64,000 nt of DNA, from positions 1 to 64,000 of the forward strand of contig CAZZJC010000012.1 of NCBI GenBank assembly GCA_964654285.1, in the 5' to 3' direction. Positions 16,907 to 25,144 of this stretch are shown here, piece after piece. Under the pieces are notes generated by a model. It made no database searches. It was not told the DNA's origin and saw nothing but the letters and a program-made list of their open reading frames with translations. This stretch comes from BJHQ01 sp964654285. Lineage in GTDB: Bacteria > Planctomycetota > UBA11346. The number at the start of each line of letters is the position of its first letter. Positions within the stretch are counted from its first letter, which is position 1. The position numbers and the translations under genes were made by a program.

Positions 16907-18015
16907 GGCGCCTTGAGCGCGTGCACCGCGCCGTCGCGGGTGCCGATGACCAGGTGGCCGCCGGCGATGGCGGGGCCGCTGCGGATGGTGCCACCGGCGG
17001 CCCAATGCCAGCGTTCGCTGCCGGTGCTGAGATCGAAGGCGCGCAGGACGCCGTCGTCGGCGCCGATCCAGACCAGGTCCCCGGCGATCGCCGGGGCGGA
17101 CAGCGAGGCGCTGGGGAGCTTGGTGCGCCAGCGTTCGTTTCCGGTCGCGGGATCGATTCCGATGAGATGTCCGGATTTTCCCAGGAAGACGGCGCAGGTC
17201 GCGCTCACGGCGGGGCCGACGAGGATCTGGTCGATGCCGGCGGGGCGGCGCCAGCGCACCGCGCCGTCGGCCAGGGCGACGGACAGGATCTCGCTGCCGG
17301 TCGAACCGGCGATCAGGTCGGCGCCCAGGCGGGCGGCCGGGGCGCCGAAGTGCTCGGCATTGGCGCCGAGCTTGGTCGCCGTCGTCAGGGTGCGGCTGGT
17401 GCCGTCGGCGAGCTTGAGCGCACGCAGGACGCCATCGCAGCCGGCGAGGACGGCTTCATCACCGATCAACGCGGTCGCGGCGCGGATGTAGTTGGTCGAG
17501 GTGAAGACCCAGCGCTGCTTGCCGTCGGCCATGCCGACGCAGAACAACCGGTTCTTCTCGGTGCTGGCCAGCACCACGCCGGATCCGGCCATGGCGCCGA
17601 TGTTGATCTGGCCAGCGAGATAGGCGACCCAGCGTTCCTTGCCGGTTTCGGCATCGACGGCGCGCAGTTCCCCGCCGTTGTCGCCGATGAACAGGGTGCC
17701 GTCGGCATAGGCCGGTCCGGCGGTGTAGCCTGGTCCGGCGACCAGGCGCCAGCGTTCGGATCCGGTGGCGAGGTCGAGGCGCGCCAGCACTCCGTGCGTG
17801 GTGGCGGCGAAGACCGCTCCATCGATGATCACCACGGTGCCGTCGACGGCCGAGCCTGCATCCCAGGTCCAGGTCTTGACCAGACCGGCAGGCAGCGGCG
17901 TCGACGCCACACCCGAGAGATCGGGGTTGCCGCGCACCGAGGTCCAGTCCCCCCGGGCATCCGCCGCCGAAAGGACGGCGGCGAACGCCAGGAGCACCGA
18001 CAGGGATCGGCGCAT
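16894..18015 (-). CDS. secreted PQQ-like beta-propeller repeat protein
   Basis: A 373-residue propeller protein with a clear signal peptide (RRSLSVLLAFAAVLSAADA) and a mature N-terminus DWTSVRGNPDLSGVAS. Repeated blades end in G-x-x-x-W-R or similar (ATGSERWRL, ETGKERWVA, ATGNERWRT, STGSERWHW), the tryptophan-docking pattern of PQQ/YVTN-type propellers. No PQQ-dehydrogenase catalytic residues are obvious, so it is more likely a structural or binding protein in the periplasm. ATG 18015 was chosen over an upstream in-frame start because it begins the signal peptide. It follows a paralogue by 8 bases and is probably co-transcribed with it. Confidence 0.82.
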   Translation of the reverse strand: MRRSLSVLLAFAAVLSAADARGDWTSVRGNPDLSGVASTPLPAGLVKTWTWDAGSAVDGTVVIIDGAVFAATTHGVLARLDLATGSERWRLVAGPGYTAGPAYADGTLFIGDNGGELRAVDAETGKERWVAYLAGQINIGAMAGSGVVLASTEKNRLFCVGMADGKQRWVFTSTNYIRAATALIGDEAVLAGCDGVLRALKLADGTSRTLTTATKLGANAEHFGAPAARLGADLIAGSTGSEILSVALADGAVRWRRPAGIDQILVGPAVSATCAVFLGKSGHLIGIDPATGNERWRTKLPSASLSAPAIAGDLVWIGADDGVLRAFDLSTGSERWHWAAGGTIRSGPAIAGGHLVIGTRDGAVHALKAPAKP

Positions 18016-18023
18016 GGCGCGGT

Positions 18024-19235
18024 TCAGCGCAGCGCCACCGCCGCCACGGCGCCCTTGGTGTTGCGGATGTAGACCAGCCCGTTGGCGATGGCGGGGGGTG
18101 TCCACGATTTGCCGGCGATCACCTGGCCGCGGATGGCCTCGGTGTAGGCGGCCGGGTTGGCGTCGACGATGACCAGTTCCACCTTTTCCGTCAGCACCAC
18201 CAGCTTGCCTTCGGCGGCGACCAGGCTGCCTGATCCGAACCCCGGTTTTTCCCAGGTCTTCTCGCCAGTCTTCCAGGCTACGCAGGAGAGCTTGTCGAGG
18301 TCGATGCCGTAGAGGTGGTCGCCGATCTTCACCGCCGGGGACAGCTTGGTGCGCATGGTCTTGGCGGTCCAGACCGGCTTGGCCTCGGTGGCGGTGATCT
18401 CATAGACGCCGCAGCCGAGATTGCCTTTTTCCCCGTTCGAACCGAAGAACGCCTGCGAGCCGGCGACGATGGGGTCGGAGGCGTTGGTGTCGTATTGCGA
18501 CAGCCAGGGCATCTCCCAGGCGACCTTGCCGTCGGCGGGCGCGACCAGGCTGACGCTCTTGCTGGAGAAGATCAGCAGGTGGGGCGCGCCGCCGACCTGG
18601 GCCGTGACGACGCTGGCATAGCCGGCGGGTTCGGGGCCGCTCTTCCACAGCACGGCGCCGGTCGCCGGATCGAGCGCGGTGCCGGTGCGGCCGACGCTGA
18701 CCAGGATCCTGCCGTCGATCAGCCGCGGCGAACTGGTGAAGCCCCAGGTCGGCGGCTTGGCGCCGGTCTGGGCGGCGAGGTCGACGGCCCATTTCTCCTT
18801 GCCGGTCTTCGCGTCCACCGCGTAGGCGCGGCCGGAGCGCGACAGGCCGTAGACCACGCCACCGGCGACGGTCGGCGAGGCGTTCGGGCCGCCTTCGTAG
18901 TAGTTGGGATCGAGTTTTTCCGGGAAGGCGTAGTTGGTCCACCCGGCCAAGGGCTTGCCGGTCGCGGCTTCGAAAGCGAACAGGGAGTCGACATCCTTGA
19001 CGTTGCCGCTGGTGTAGGCCACGCCGTCGGCAATGACCACCGAGGAGCTGCCGGTGCCGACCTGGGCCTTCCAGACCGCGACCGGGCCGTCCTTGAGGTT
19101 GGCGAACAGGCCCTTCGCCGGCGAGATGCCGTCGGCATTCGGGCCGCGGTACTGGGGCCAGTCGTCGCCGGCGGGCAGCACGGCGGCGCAGGCCAGGGCG
19201 AGGGCGGTGGAGGTGAGGGCGGCGCGGACGGACAT
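18024..19235 (-). CDS. secreted PQQ-like beta-propeller repeat protein
   Basis: A 403-residue propeller protein. The signal peptide (SVRAALTSTALALACAAVLP) is followed by DDWPQYRGPNADGISP, the hallmark N-terminus of secreted propellers that are very abundant in planctomycetes and verrucomicrobia. Blade motifs include AVDAKTGKEKWAVDL, ALDPATGAVLWKSG and AWKTGEKTWEKPG. Start ATG 19235 has GGAG six bases upstream. The frame stays open to an ATG at 19388 that would add another hydrophobic leader, but that start lacks a ribosome site. It is the first gene of a two-gene unit with the smaller paralogue downstream. Ligand unknown. Confidence 0.83.
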   Translation of the reverse strand: MSVRAALTSTALALACAAVLPAGDDWPQYRGPNADGISPAKGLFANLKDGPVAVWKAQVGTGSSSVVIADGVAYTSGNVKDVDSLFAFEAATGKPLAGWTNYAFPEKLDPNYYEGGPNASPTVAGGVVYGLSRSGRAYAVDAKTGKEKWAVDLAAQTGAKPPTWGFTSSPRLIDGRILVSVGRTGTALDPATGAVLWKSGPEPAGYASVVTAQVGGAPHLLIFSSKSVSLVAPADGKVAWEMPWLSQYDTNASDPIVAGSQAFFGSNGEKGNLGCGVYEITATEAKPVWTAKTMRTKLSPAVKIGDHLYGIDLDKLSCVAWKTGEKTWEKPGFGSGSLVAAEGKLVVLTEKVELVIVDANPAAYTEAIRGQVIAGKSWTPPAIANGLVYIRNTKGAVAAVALR

Positions 19236-19478
19236 GGAGGACTCCGGAGTGCCTGACTGATTACGACCTTGGTCCGCCGATGGAAGACGGACACCGTCCG
19301 ACCTGAACGAGCCTGCCAGGACGGTCGCAACGGCCAGGGTGATGGTGGCGAGGAACGAGAGGATGCGGATCAGCATGGAAGAGGCCATGGTGATCGGCGG
19401 GATAGGAAGGAGACCGGCGGAGGGAAGCCGGACCGGGGCCAGGCTTGATCCTCCGCCGTCTGCGCCGACGCGCTGCGG

Positions 19479-21110
19479 CTACCCGCGCTTCGCTAGCACG
19501 GTCGCGTATTCGATCGCCTCGACCAGGGCGACCCAGCTCGCTTCGATGATGTTCTCGTTCACGCCGACGGTGCCGATCACGGTTTCGCTGCCGCCGGGCG
19601 GGTGGAAGCGGTGCTCGATGAGCACCCGCACCTTGGCGGCGGTGCCATCGGCGCTGTTGACCACGCGCACCTTGTAGTCGACCAGGCGCAGGTGGGCGAG
19701 CCACGGCTGCGACGGGCGCAGGCACTCGCCCAGGGCGTGCGCGAGGGCATCGACCGGGCCGTGCCCTTCGGCGGCGCACAGGCGGGTCTCGCCGCCGACA
19801 TCGATCTTCACCGCCGCCTCGACCAGATCCTTGGCGTCGCCGGGCGTGCCCAGGCCGTGGATGCGGTAGTGCAGCAGGCGGAATGACGGCGTCCAGGCGC
19901 CGACCTGCCGGCGCACCAGCAGCTCGAAGCTGGCCTCGGCGGCCTCGTAGCTGCAACCGGCATTTTCCTGCGCCATGACCTCGTCGAGCACGCGCTTCAT
20001 CACCTGCGGGTCCTGCAGGGCCGGATAGCGGTCGGCGAGCTTGGCCTGCACGTTCGAGCGGCCCGACAGTTCGCTGATCAGGATGCGGCGTTCGTTGCCC
20101 AGCGCTTCGGGGGTGACGTGCTCGTAGGTCGAGCTGTTGCGGCTCACCGCGCTGACGTGGACGCCGCCCTTGTGCGCGAAGGCGGCGCGGCCGACGTAGG
20201 GCTGGTTCGACGGGCCGACCAGGTTGATGCGCTCCCATACGACCCGGCTGGTCTCGGTCAGGCGCTGGAGCCGGCCTTCCGGCAGGCAGCGCAGACCGAG
20301 CTTGAGTTCGGCATTGGCGATCACGGTGGTGAGGTCGACGTTGCCGCAGCGCTCGCCGATGCCGTTGATCGTGCCCTGCACGTGCACGCAGCCAGCCGTC
20401 ACCGCGGCCAGGGTGTTGGCGACGGCGCAGCCGGAATCGTTGTGGACGTGGATGCCAAGGATCGCATCGGGCAGGCGCGCGCGCACCGCCGCGACGGCGG
20501 CGCGGATGCCCTCGGGCAGCGACCCGCCGTTGGTGTCGCACAGCACCAGGCGCGAGGCGCCGGCGGCCCAGGCGGCGGCGACGGTGTCGAGGGCGTAGCC
20601 CGGGTTCGCGCGCCAGCCGTCGAAGAAGTGCTCGGCGTCGTAGAGCACCGGCCGCTGCGTCGATTCCAGCAGGAAGGCCACCGACGAGCGGATCATCTCC
20701 AGGTTCTCATCGAGACTCACGCGCAGGGCGTCGCGCACGTGCAGATCCCAGGTCTTGCCGAAGATGCAGATCGTGTCGGCTCCCGAGGCGACCAGCTTCT
20801 TCAGGTTGGGATCCTCGGCCGGTGCGTTGCGCGCATGCCGGGTGGATCCGAAGGCGCTGATCAGGGTGCCAGGGCGCTTCGTGGCGCGCACGCGCTCGAA
20901 ATAGGCCTCGTCCTTGGGGTTCGATCCGGGCCAGCCGCCTTCGACGAAGCCGACCCCGAGCCAGGCCAGGGCCTCGGTCAGGGCGAGCTTGTCGTCGAGG
21001 CTGAGATTGACGCCCTCGCCCTGCGAACCGTCGCGCAGGGTGGTGTCGTAGATTTCCAGCCGACCGGCGGCAGGAGGGGGGAGACGGGATGGGTGTTGCT
21101 GAGAGGTCAT
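19479..21110 (-). CDS. cimA: (R)-citramalate synthase
   Basis: A 543-residue enzyme of the LeuA/HMG-CoA-lyase family that condenses acetyl-CoA with pyruvate to citramalate, the entry to threonine-independent isoleucine synthesis. The catalytic N-terminus EIYDTTLRDGSQGEGVNLS is diagnostic, followed by GVGFVEGGWPGSNPKD, which distinguishes CimA from LeuA. The metal ligands lie in ILGIHVHNDSGCAVAN, and GTINGIGERCGNVDL follows. The C-terminal LeuA-type regulatory domain (about 400-540) should bind isoleucine for feedback control. It is apparently monocistronic, with a 230-base upstream gap and no leucine-operon neighbours. Confidence 0.93.
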   Translation of the reverse strand: MTSQQHPSRLPPPAAGRLEIYDTTLRDGSQGEGVNLSLDDKLALTEALAWLGVGFVEGGWPGSNPKDEAYFERVRATKRPGTLISAFGSTRHARNAPAEDPNLKKLVASGADTICIFGKTWDLHVRDALRVSLDENLEMIRSSVAFLLESTQRPVLYDAEHFFDGWRANPGYALDTVAAAWAAGASRLVLCDTNGGSLPEGIRAAVAAVRARLPDAILGIHVHNDSGCAVANTLAAVTAGCVHVQGTINGIGERCGNVDLTTVIANAELKLGLRCLPEGRLQRLTETSRVVWERINLVGPSNQPYVGRAAFAHKGGVHVSAVSRNSSTYEHVTPEALGNERRILISELSGRSNVQAKLADRYPALQDPQVMKRVLDEVMAQENAGCSYEAAEASFELLVRRQVGAWTPSFRLLHYRIHGLGTPGDAKDLVEAAVKIDVGGETRLCAAEGHGPVDALAHALGECLRPSQPWLAHLRLVDYKVRVVNSADGTAAKVRVLIEHRFHPPGGSETVIGTVGVNENIIEASWVALVEAIEYATVLAKRG

Positions 21111-21340
21111 GGTGGTCCGTAGGCAACCGTGCGGTTATTGGGGTAGGAAGGTTGAAAGCGGCCGCCTGCCACGGACACGACGCTCGGCACGGAAAGCGAC
21201 TTCGCCCCGCCCGCGGCTAGCGGCCGCTGCTAATTCGGAAAACCGGGACGAATCCAGCGTACATGGCGCGGCAGGATGGCGCCGGTCGGCCGCGACGCAA
21301 CCGCGTGTCCGCCGGCCCTTCCCTCAGCCGCGTCCAGGCG

Positions 21341-22384
21341 TCAGCGTCCCGCCTTCAGCCGCAGCCGCTGCCAGGCGTCGTCGAGCTCCTGGCCGGACAG
21401 GTCGCGCAGGCAGATGTTGGCGCGGCACCGGTCCATGCGCGGGGTGCCGTGGCAGGGCCGGCAGGGGGCGCGGCCTGCGAGCACCTCCACCACGCCGGGG
21501 CCGGTCGGGGCGAAGATGGCGGGATCGGTGGGGCCGAAGACCACCAGCAGCGGACAGCCCACGGCGGCGGCGACGTGGGCTGGGCCGGTGTCGACCGACA
21601 ACGCGGCGTGGGCGGCGGCGAACCAGGCCGGAAGTTCGGCCAGCGGTGACGACCGCGTGAGATCATGGCAGCGGGTCCGCGCCGCCTGCGGCAGGCAGCG
21701 GAGCACCTCGGCGACCTCGCGCGCCTCGGGCGGGACGCCGACGAAGGCCACGGCGTCGGCCTCGTCGCGGGCGAGGATGCCGGCGAGCAGTCCGGCCCAT
21801 TGCTGCGGCGCCAGGCCTTTGAGGTTGGGCTTGCGGCGGAACCAGCCGATGGTCGCCGACGAACCGACCTGGACGAGCAGCACCCGCCGGCCGAGCCGCC
21901 CCAGGTGGGCACGGGCCGCCGCGAGCGCGGTGTCCTTCACCGCCAGGCGCGGCACCGGGTCGAACCCGGTCGTATCCAGGCCGACGTTGGCGAGCGCCAG
22001 GCGCTGGGCCTCGACGCGGTGCGCCACCCCGGCGTCGTTCTTGAAGGTGATCTGGCGCACGACCGCGGCACCGCGCCAGGATCCGATCCAGGCTTTCACC
22101 CGTTTCGATTCGCCGGCGAACACGACGACCTCATCGAAGTTGCGCCCCGCCAGGGTCTCTCCGAGCTTTTGGCGCGGACGGCCATGCCACCATTCGGCGA
22201 AGCCGCCGGCGTTGGGATCGGCGAGCACATGCACCGCGCCGACGCCGGGCTGGCCGGCGAGCAGATCGCGCGCCCACGGGCGACCGACGACCTCCAGGCC
22301 GCCGCTCTGGGCGAGCTGGCGCATGAGCGGAGTGAGGATGACCACGTCACCGACGCGGGCGCAGTAGATGAGGAGCCGTCGCAC
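21341..22384 (-). CDS. GT9-family glycosyltransferase (heptosyltransferase-like)
   Basis: A 347-residue cytoplasmic GT-B glycosyltransferase, similar to ADP-heptose:LPS heptosyltransferases. The N-terminal RRLLIYCARVGDVVILTPLM is the family start. The C-terminal donor site includes AALSVDTGPAHVAAAVGCP and LLVVFGPTDPAIFAPTGPG. A cysteine-rich C-terminal patch (GRAPCRPCHGTPRMDRCRANICLRDL) is common in the family. It uses a GTG start (22384). It probably acts in outer-membrane glycolipid assembly, implying a Gram-negative envelope. Neighbours are unrelated, so the acceptor is unknown. Confidence 0.87.
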   Translation of the reverse strand: MRRLLIYCARVGDVVILTPLMRQLAQSGGLEVVGRPWARDLLAGQPGVGAVHVLADPNAGGFAEWWHGRPRQKLGETLAGRNFDEVVVFAGESKRVKAWIGSWRGAAVVRQITFKNDAGVAHRVEAQRLALANVGLDTTGFDPVPRLAVKDTALAAARAHLGRLGRRVLLVQVGSSATIGWFRRKPNLKGLAPQQWAGLLAGILARDEADAVAFVGVPPEAREVAEVLRCLPQAARTRCHDLTRSSPLAELPAWFAAAHAALSVDTGPAHVAAAVGCPLLVVFGPTDPAIFAPTGPGVVEVLAGRAPCRPCHGTPRMDRCRANICLRDLSGQELDDAWQRLRLKAGR

Positions 22385-22422
22385 GGCCGCGACCGTAGCG
22401 GGAGCGCCGGAAAGGGCGAGCG

Positions 22423-22438
22423 GGCCGGCATGCCGGCC
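22423..22438. repeat. 16-bp perfect palindrome
   Basis: ggccggcatgccggcc lies in the 123-base gap between the GH99-like gene and the GT9 gene. As RNA it would form a 6-bp stem with a 4-nt loop, possibly ending the GH99-like transcript; chance is not excluded at this base composition. Confidence 0.4.
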
Positions 22439-22507
22439 GCCACGGGATCGCGCTGGCGCACCGGGTCAGCCCATCGCACCAGCCGTGCACCTGCGGCGCA
22501 CGCGGAT

Positions 22508-23644
22508 TCAGCGCGGGAACACGTCCCGGATCGCCTCGAGGTACGCCATGCCATGGACGGTGTCGGGTTCAAGGTGGCTGCCTTCCGTCCACTCGTTCCA
22601 GCTGTTGATGGTGAGGACACGTGCGTTGCCGGGACGCCCGGTCAGCCGATCGCGGACCAGGCGCAGGGCCTCGCGGAAGCGCTCCGGCGTGTTGCCGCAG
22701 ATGGTGTTGGTGAAGGGATAGCCGGAATGGTCGAAAGGGTCGCACTGGCGTGCGCGCGGGCTGCTGTCCCATCCCATGCTCACGTTGGGATGGTAGGGCA
22801 CGCCGAAGCGTTCAGCGGCGCCATCCCAGAAGCGCAGGTAGCCATCCCGCATGTCGTCATAGGGGGTGGCGGGCGTGGGCATGTTCAGGTGATGGACCCA
22901 GACATAGGATCCGACGCTGTCGCAACCCAGGTGCCGGATCATGCCGGCAACGTCCTGCACCATCGTCGTCCCAGGCAGCAGCTGCACGCCCCAGGTCACC
23001 GCATTGAGGTGGAGGCCCGGCAGGCCGGCGGCGACCGCCTTGGCCCGGAAGCGGTCGAGGGCGGCACGGGTCTGGTCCAGCCCGCCCAGGCCGCTGACCA
23101 GACGGAACAGCTCATAGACCGAGAAGTAGGGCCGTCCGTCGATGCGCCAGTAGGCCGGGTGCAGGAAGTAGTCCTTTATGAGGTGGTCGCAGATGCGATC
23201 GAAGGCGGCAGGACTCACGGCGCCAGGATACAGCAGGGGCGGCGACGCCTTGCGGGACATGGGGAAGATGTCGACCCAGTCGTGATTGGCCCACATCAGG
23301 GCGAACGTGAGGCGCTGGTGGTTGGCCGCGCCCAGGTAACCCTCATCGAGCGCCCGCTGCAGGAAGGGGCCATCCTCGTAGTGGTACCAGTCGAAGATGA
23401 AGGCGTCGAGGCCGTGGTCGGCTGCGGCATCGATCTTCTGCGCCATGACCGCAGGATCGGCCTCGTCGCCGTAGCCCCACAACGGCACCTTGGGCTGCTG
23501 ATGCCCGGGGAAGCGTGGCCGCGCGGACTTGACCAGCTCCCATTCGGTCCAGCCCGGGCCGTACCGCCGCTCGTTGCGGGCATCGACATGGTAGTTGGGG
23601 AAATAGTACGCGGCGACGGTGGGCCGGTTTGCGCAGGCGGACAT
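22508..23644 (-). CDS. GH99-like / WbsX-domain protein (no signal peptide)
   Basis: A 378-residue TIM-barrel protein of the glycosyltransferase WbsX / GH99-like group. Diagnostic parts are the opening VAAYYFPNYHVDARNERRYG, then GPGWTEWELVKSARPRFPGH, the barrel strand GLDAFIFDWYHYEDGPFL, the TFALMWANHDW segment, and the C-terminal INSWNEWTEGSHLEPD with its acidic pair. GH99 relatives are endo-mannosidases or mannanases; whether this protein hydrolyses or modifies glycans is unknown. It lacks a signal peptide. It lies 178 bases downstream of a secreted relative on the same strand, with a hairpin between them. ATG 23644 has GGAG seven bases upstream. Confidence 0.82.
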   Translation of the reverse strand: MSACANRPTVAAYYFPNYHVDARNERRYGPGWTEWELVKSARPRFPGHQQPKVPLWGYGDEADPAVMAQKIDAAADHGLDAFIFDWYHYEDGPFLQRALDEGYLGAANHQRLTFALMWANHDWVDIFPMSRKASPPLLYPGAVSPAAFDRICDHLIKDYFLHPAYWRIDGRPYFSVYELFRLVSGLGGLDQTRAALDRFRAKAVAAGLPGLHLNAVTWGVQLLPGTTMVQDVAGMIRHLGCDSVGSYVWVHHLNMPTPATPYDDMRDGYLRFWDGAAERFGVPYHPNVSMGWDSSPRARQCDPFDHSGYPFTNTICGNTPERFREALRLVRDRLTGRPGNARVLTINSWNEWTEGSHLEPDTVHGMAYLEAIRDVFPR

Positions 23645-23660
23645 GGGGTGACTCCAGGGT

Positions 23661-23694
23661 CACGCCCAGTGGACAGGTCTCGTCGCTGGGCGTG
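23661..23694 (-). other. hairpin between the two GH99-like genes
   Basis: A 9-bp perfect stem, cacgcccag (23661-23669) with ctgggcgtg (23686-23694), lies 17 bases upstream of the second gene's start and downstream of the first. It could be an intercistronic processing or attenuation structure, or a terminator that uncouples the genes. Confidence 0.45.
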
Positions 23695-23822
23695 GCGGGT
23701 TGGTGGTTCAGCGGTTCAACGGATGGGCGGTATCGCGGTCGGCGGGTGCGGCAGGAGCGCGCCGAGGCGGCAGGCCAGCCGTACGCAAACCGGCTCTTGT
23801 GAGGCTCTTACGGTTTCCTGGC

Positions 23823-24881
23823 TCAGGGTTTGACGCCGTCGCGCAGGACGGCAGCCAGGGCCTTCAGCCGGCTGTCATCCGGTCGACCATCTGCGCCGCG
23901 GGTCGGGGTGATCCAGCCGCCTTCGTCGTATTCGTTCCAGGCGTAGATCATCACGGTGCGCGCCGGGCTGATGGCCGGATGACGATTGACGAAGTCCAGG
24001 GCCCGGCGCAGGTGGTCCGCCAGTTCGGTCGGGGTCGGGGTCGGCGGCCAGGTGTGGTTCGCGTCCTTCGCTTCCCAGGGCACCGGATGGTCCTGCCGCG
24101 GGCGCTTGTCCCAGCCGGCGGTGACCAGCGGTACCCAGGGGATGGCGTGGTTGGCGGCTTTCTGCCAGTCTCTTTCGGCCTTGTCCGCCAAGGCGGCATA
24201 GGCGGGCTTGTATTCAGCCACCGCGTAGGCCGACATGGCCCCGACGCCCGCGTTCTTCAACCTTGCGAAGTCCCCCATGTTCCAGTTCATGCAGACCAGG
24301 AACGGCTTGTGACCTGCCGCCTGCGCCGCCTTCATGAATGCCCCCCAATGGCGCGATTCGAAGTAGTACACCAGGGGCCGGCCGTCGGGCAGCCTCTGGT
24401 AGCGGGGATGGGACAGGAGGTCGACCGCCCGCTTCACCTCCACCGGAAGCTCGGCCTCGGAAACATTGAGATTATTGTGGAGCAGGAGGCTGAAGCCCAG
24501 GCGCTTCGGCGATGTGCTGGCAAGGAAGCGGCTCAGGGGCACGCTCATGGCGTCGGTGCGCGCGTACATCACGAAGGCCCAGTAGTCCAATCCGGCATCG
24601 GCCGCGAAGGCGATCTCCTGGTCCATGATCTCCTGCGTCCCGCCGGCGATGCGCACCGCATCGGGCCCGGTCACCGCGGCGAACCAGGGTAGACGGTGGT
24701 GATACCGTCGCGGCCCCAGGGTCGATTCCATGATCTTCGACACCGATCCGCCCGACCAGGCATCCCAGCGGATGGCGCCGACCGTGGTCCGGGGGGCATC
24801 GCCGGCGGCCGCATAACTGCCCAGCAATGCCAGGAGCGCAGCCCCCATCAGGGCGATCTGCGGCCGGAATCGGATGATCAT
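23823..24881 (-). CDS. secreted GH99-like / WbsX-related protein
   Basis: A 352-residue protein with a signal peptide (FRPQIALMGAALLALLGSYA, cleaved near AAAGDA), so it works in the periplasm or outside. The mature part matches GH99-like TIM barrels: VGAIRWDAWSGG, AADAGLDYWAFVMYARTDA, GFSLLLHNNLN, VTAGWDKRP and the C-terminal VMIYAWNEYDEGGWITPT, whose Asn-Glu pair matches NEW in the neighbouring paralogue. This conserved acidic site argues for an active glycosidase. Substrate unknown. It diverges from an AraC regulator across a region with two palindromic sites, so it is likely inducible. ATG 24881 has GGAG ten bases upstream. Confidence 0.78.
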   Translation of the reverse strand: MIIRFRPQIALMGAALLALLGSYAAAGDAPRTTVGAIRWDAWSGGSVSKIMESTLGPRRYHHRLPWFAAVTGPDAVRIAGGTQEIMDQEIAFAADAGLDYWAFVMYARTDAMSVPLSRFLASTSPKRLGFSLLLHNNLNVSEAELPVEVKRAVDLLSHPRYQRLPDGRPLVYYFESRHWGAFMKAAQAAGHKPFLVCMNWNMGDFARLKNAGVGAMSAYAVAEYKPAYAALADKAERDWQKAANHAIPWVPLVTAGWDKRPRQDHPVPWEAKDANHTWPPTPTPTELADHLRRALDFVNRHPAISPARTVMIYAWNEYDEGGWITPTRGADGRPDDSRLKALAAVLRDGVKP

Positions 24882-24933
24882 GACGTTTGCTCCAGGGCCT
24901 GGGTCAGGGTGTACCGGAATGCATCTTCTACTG

Positions 24934-24955
24934 AGGATTCACCAACAGGTTGACG
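24934..24955 (+). promoter_or_regulatory. palindromic operator-like site, left arm
   Basis: One of two 22-bp arms in inverted orientation, 94 bases apart, between divergent GH99-like and AraC genes. Each arm is itself an imperfect palindrome, TTCACCAAC-AG-GTTGACGAA, with seven of nine mirrored positions paired. This suggests a dimeric regulator site. The same two arms could instead be the ends of a 138-bp MITE-like element. Confidence 0.6.
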
Positions 24956-25049
24956 AACCCAGGTACGGTTCCGGTGGCCGCAAGAGATTGATCCACAGGC
25001 AACAACCGGAAATTCGTGCGGGCCGAGGCCCGCCGATCCAGGTTTTATC

Positions 25050-25071
25050 CGTCAACCTGTTGGTGAATCCT
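25050..25071 (-). promoter_or_regulatory. palindromic operator-like site, right arm
   Basis: An exact inverted copy of 24934-24955. The palindrome centres are 110 bp apart. A G+C-rich hairpin (gcgggcc-ga-ggcccgc) lies between the arms. The position is just upstream of the AraC gene. Confidence 0.6.
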
Positions 25072-25144
25072 GAATAGGTACGATGGCGCGGCGGATCATT
25101 CATCATATGGACGTTACGTTCTCGACTTGGACGATCTGACGCGC

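Noticed and set aside
21111..21340. Regulatory leader of citramalate synthase (attenuator or T-box)
   Set aside because: I found no Ile/Leu-rich leader peptide, T-box core sequence or terminator/antiterminator pair. Only short G+C-rich palindromes (gcggccgc) are present, which are expected at this composition.
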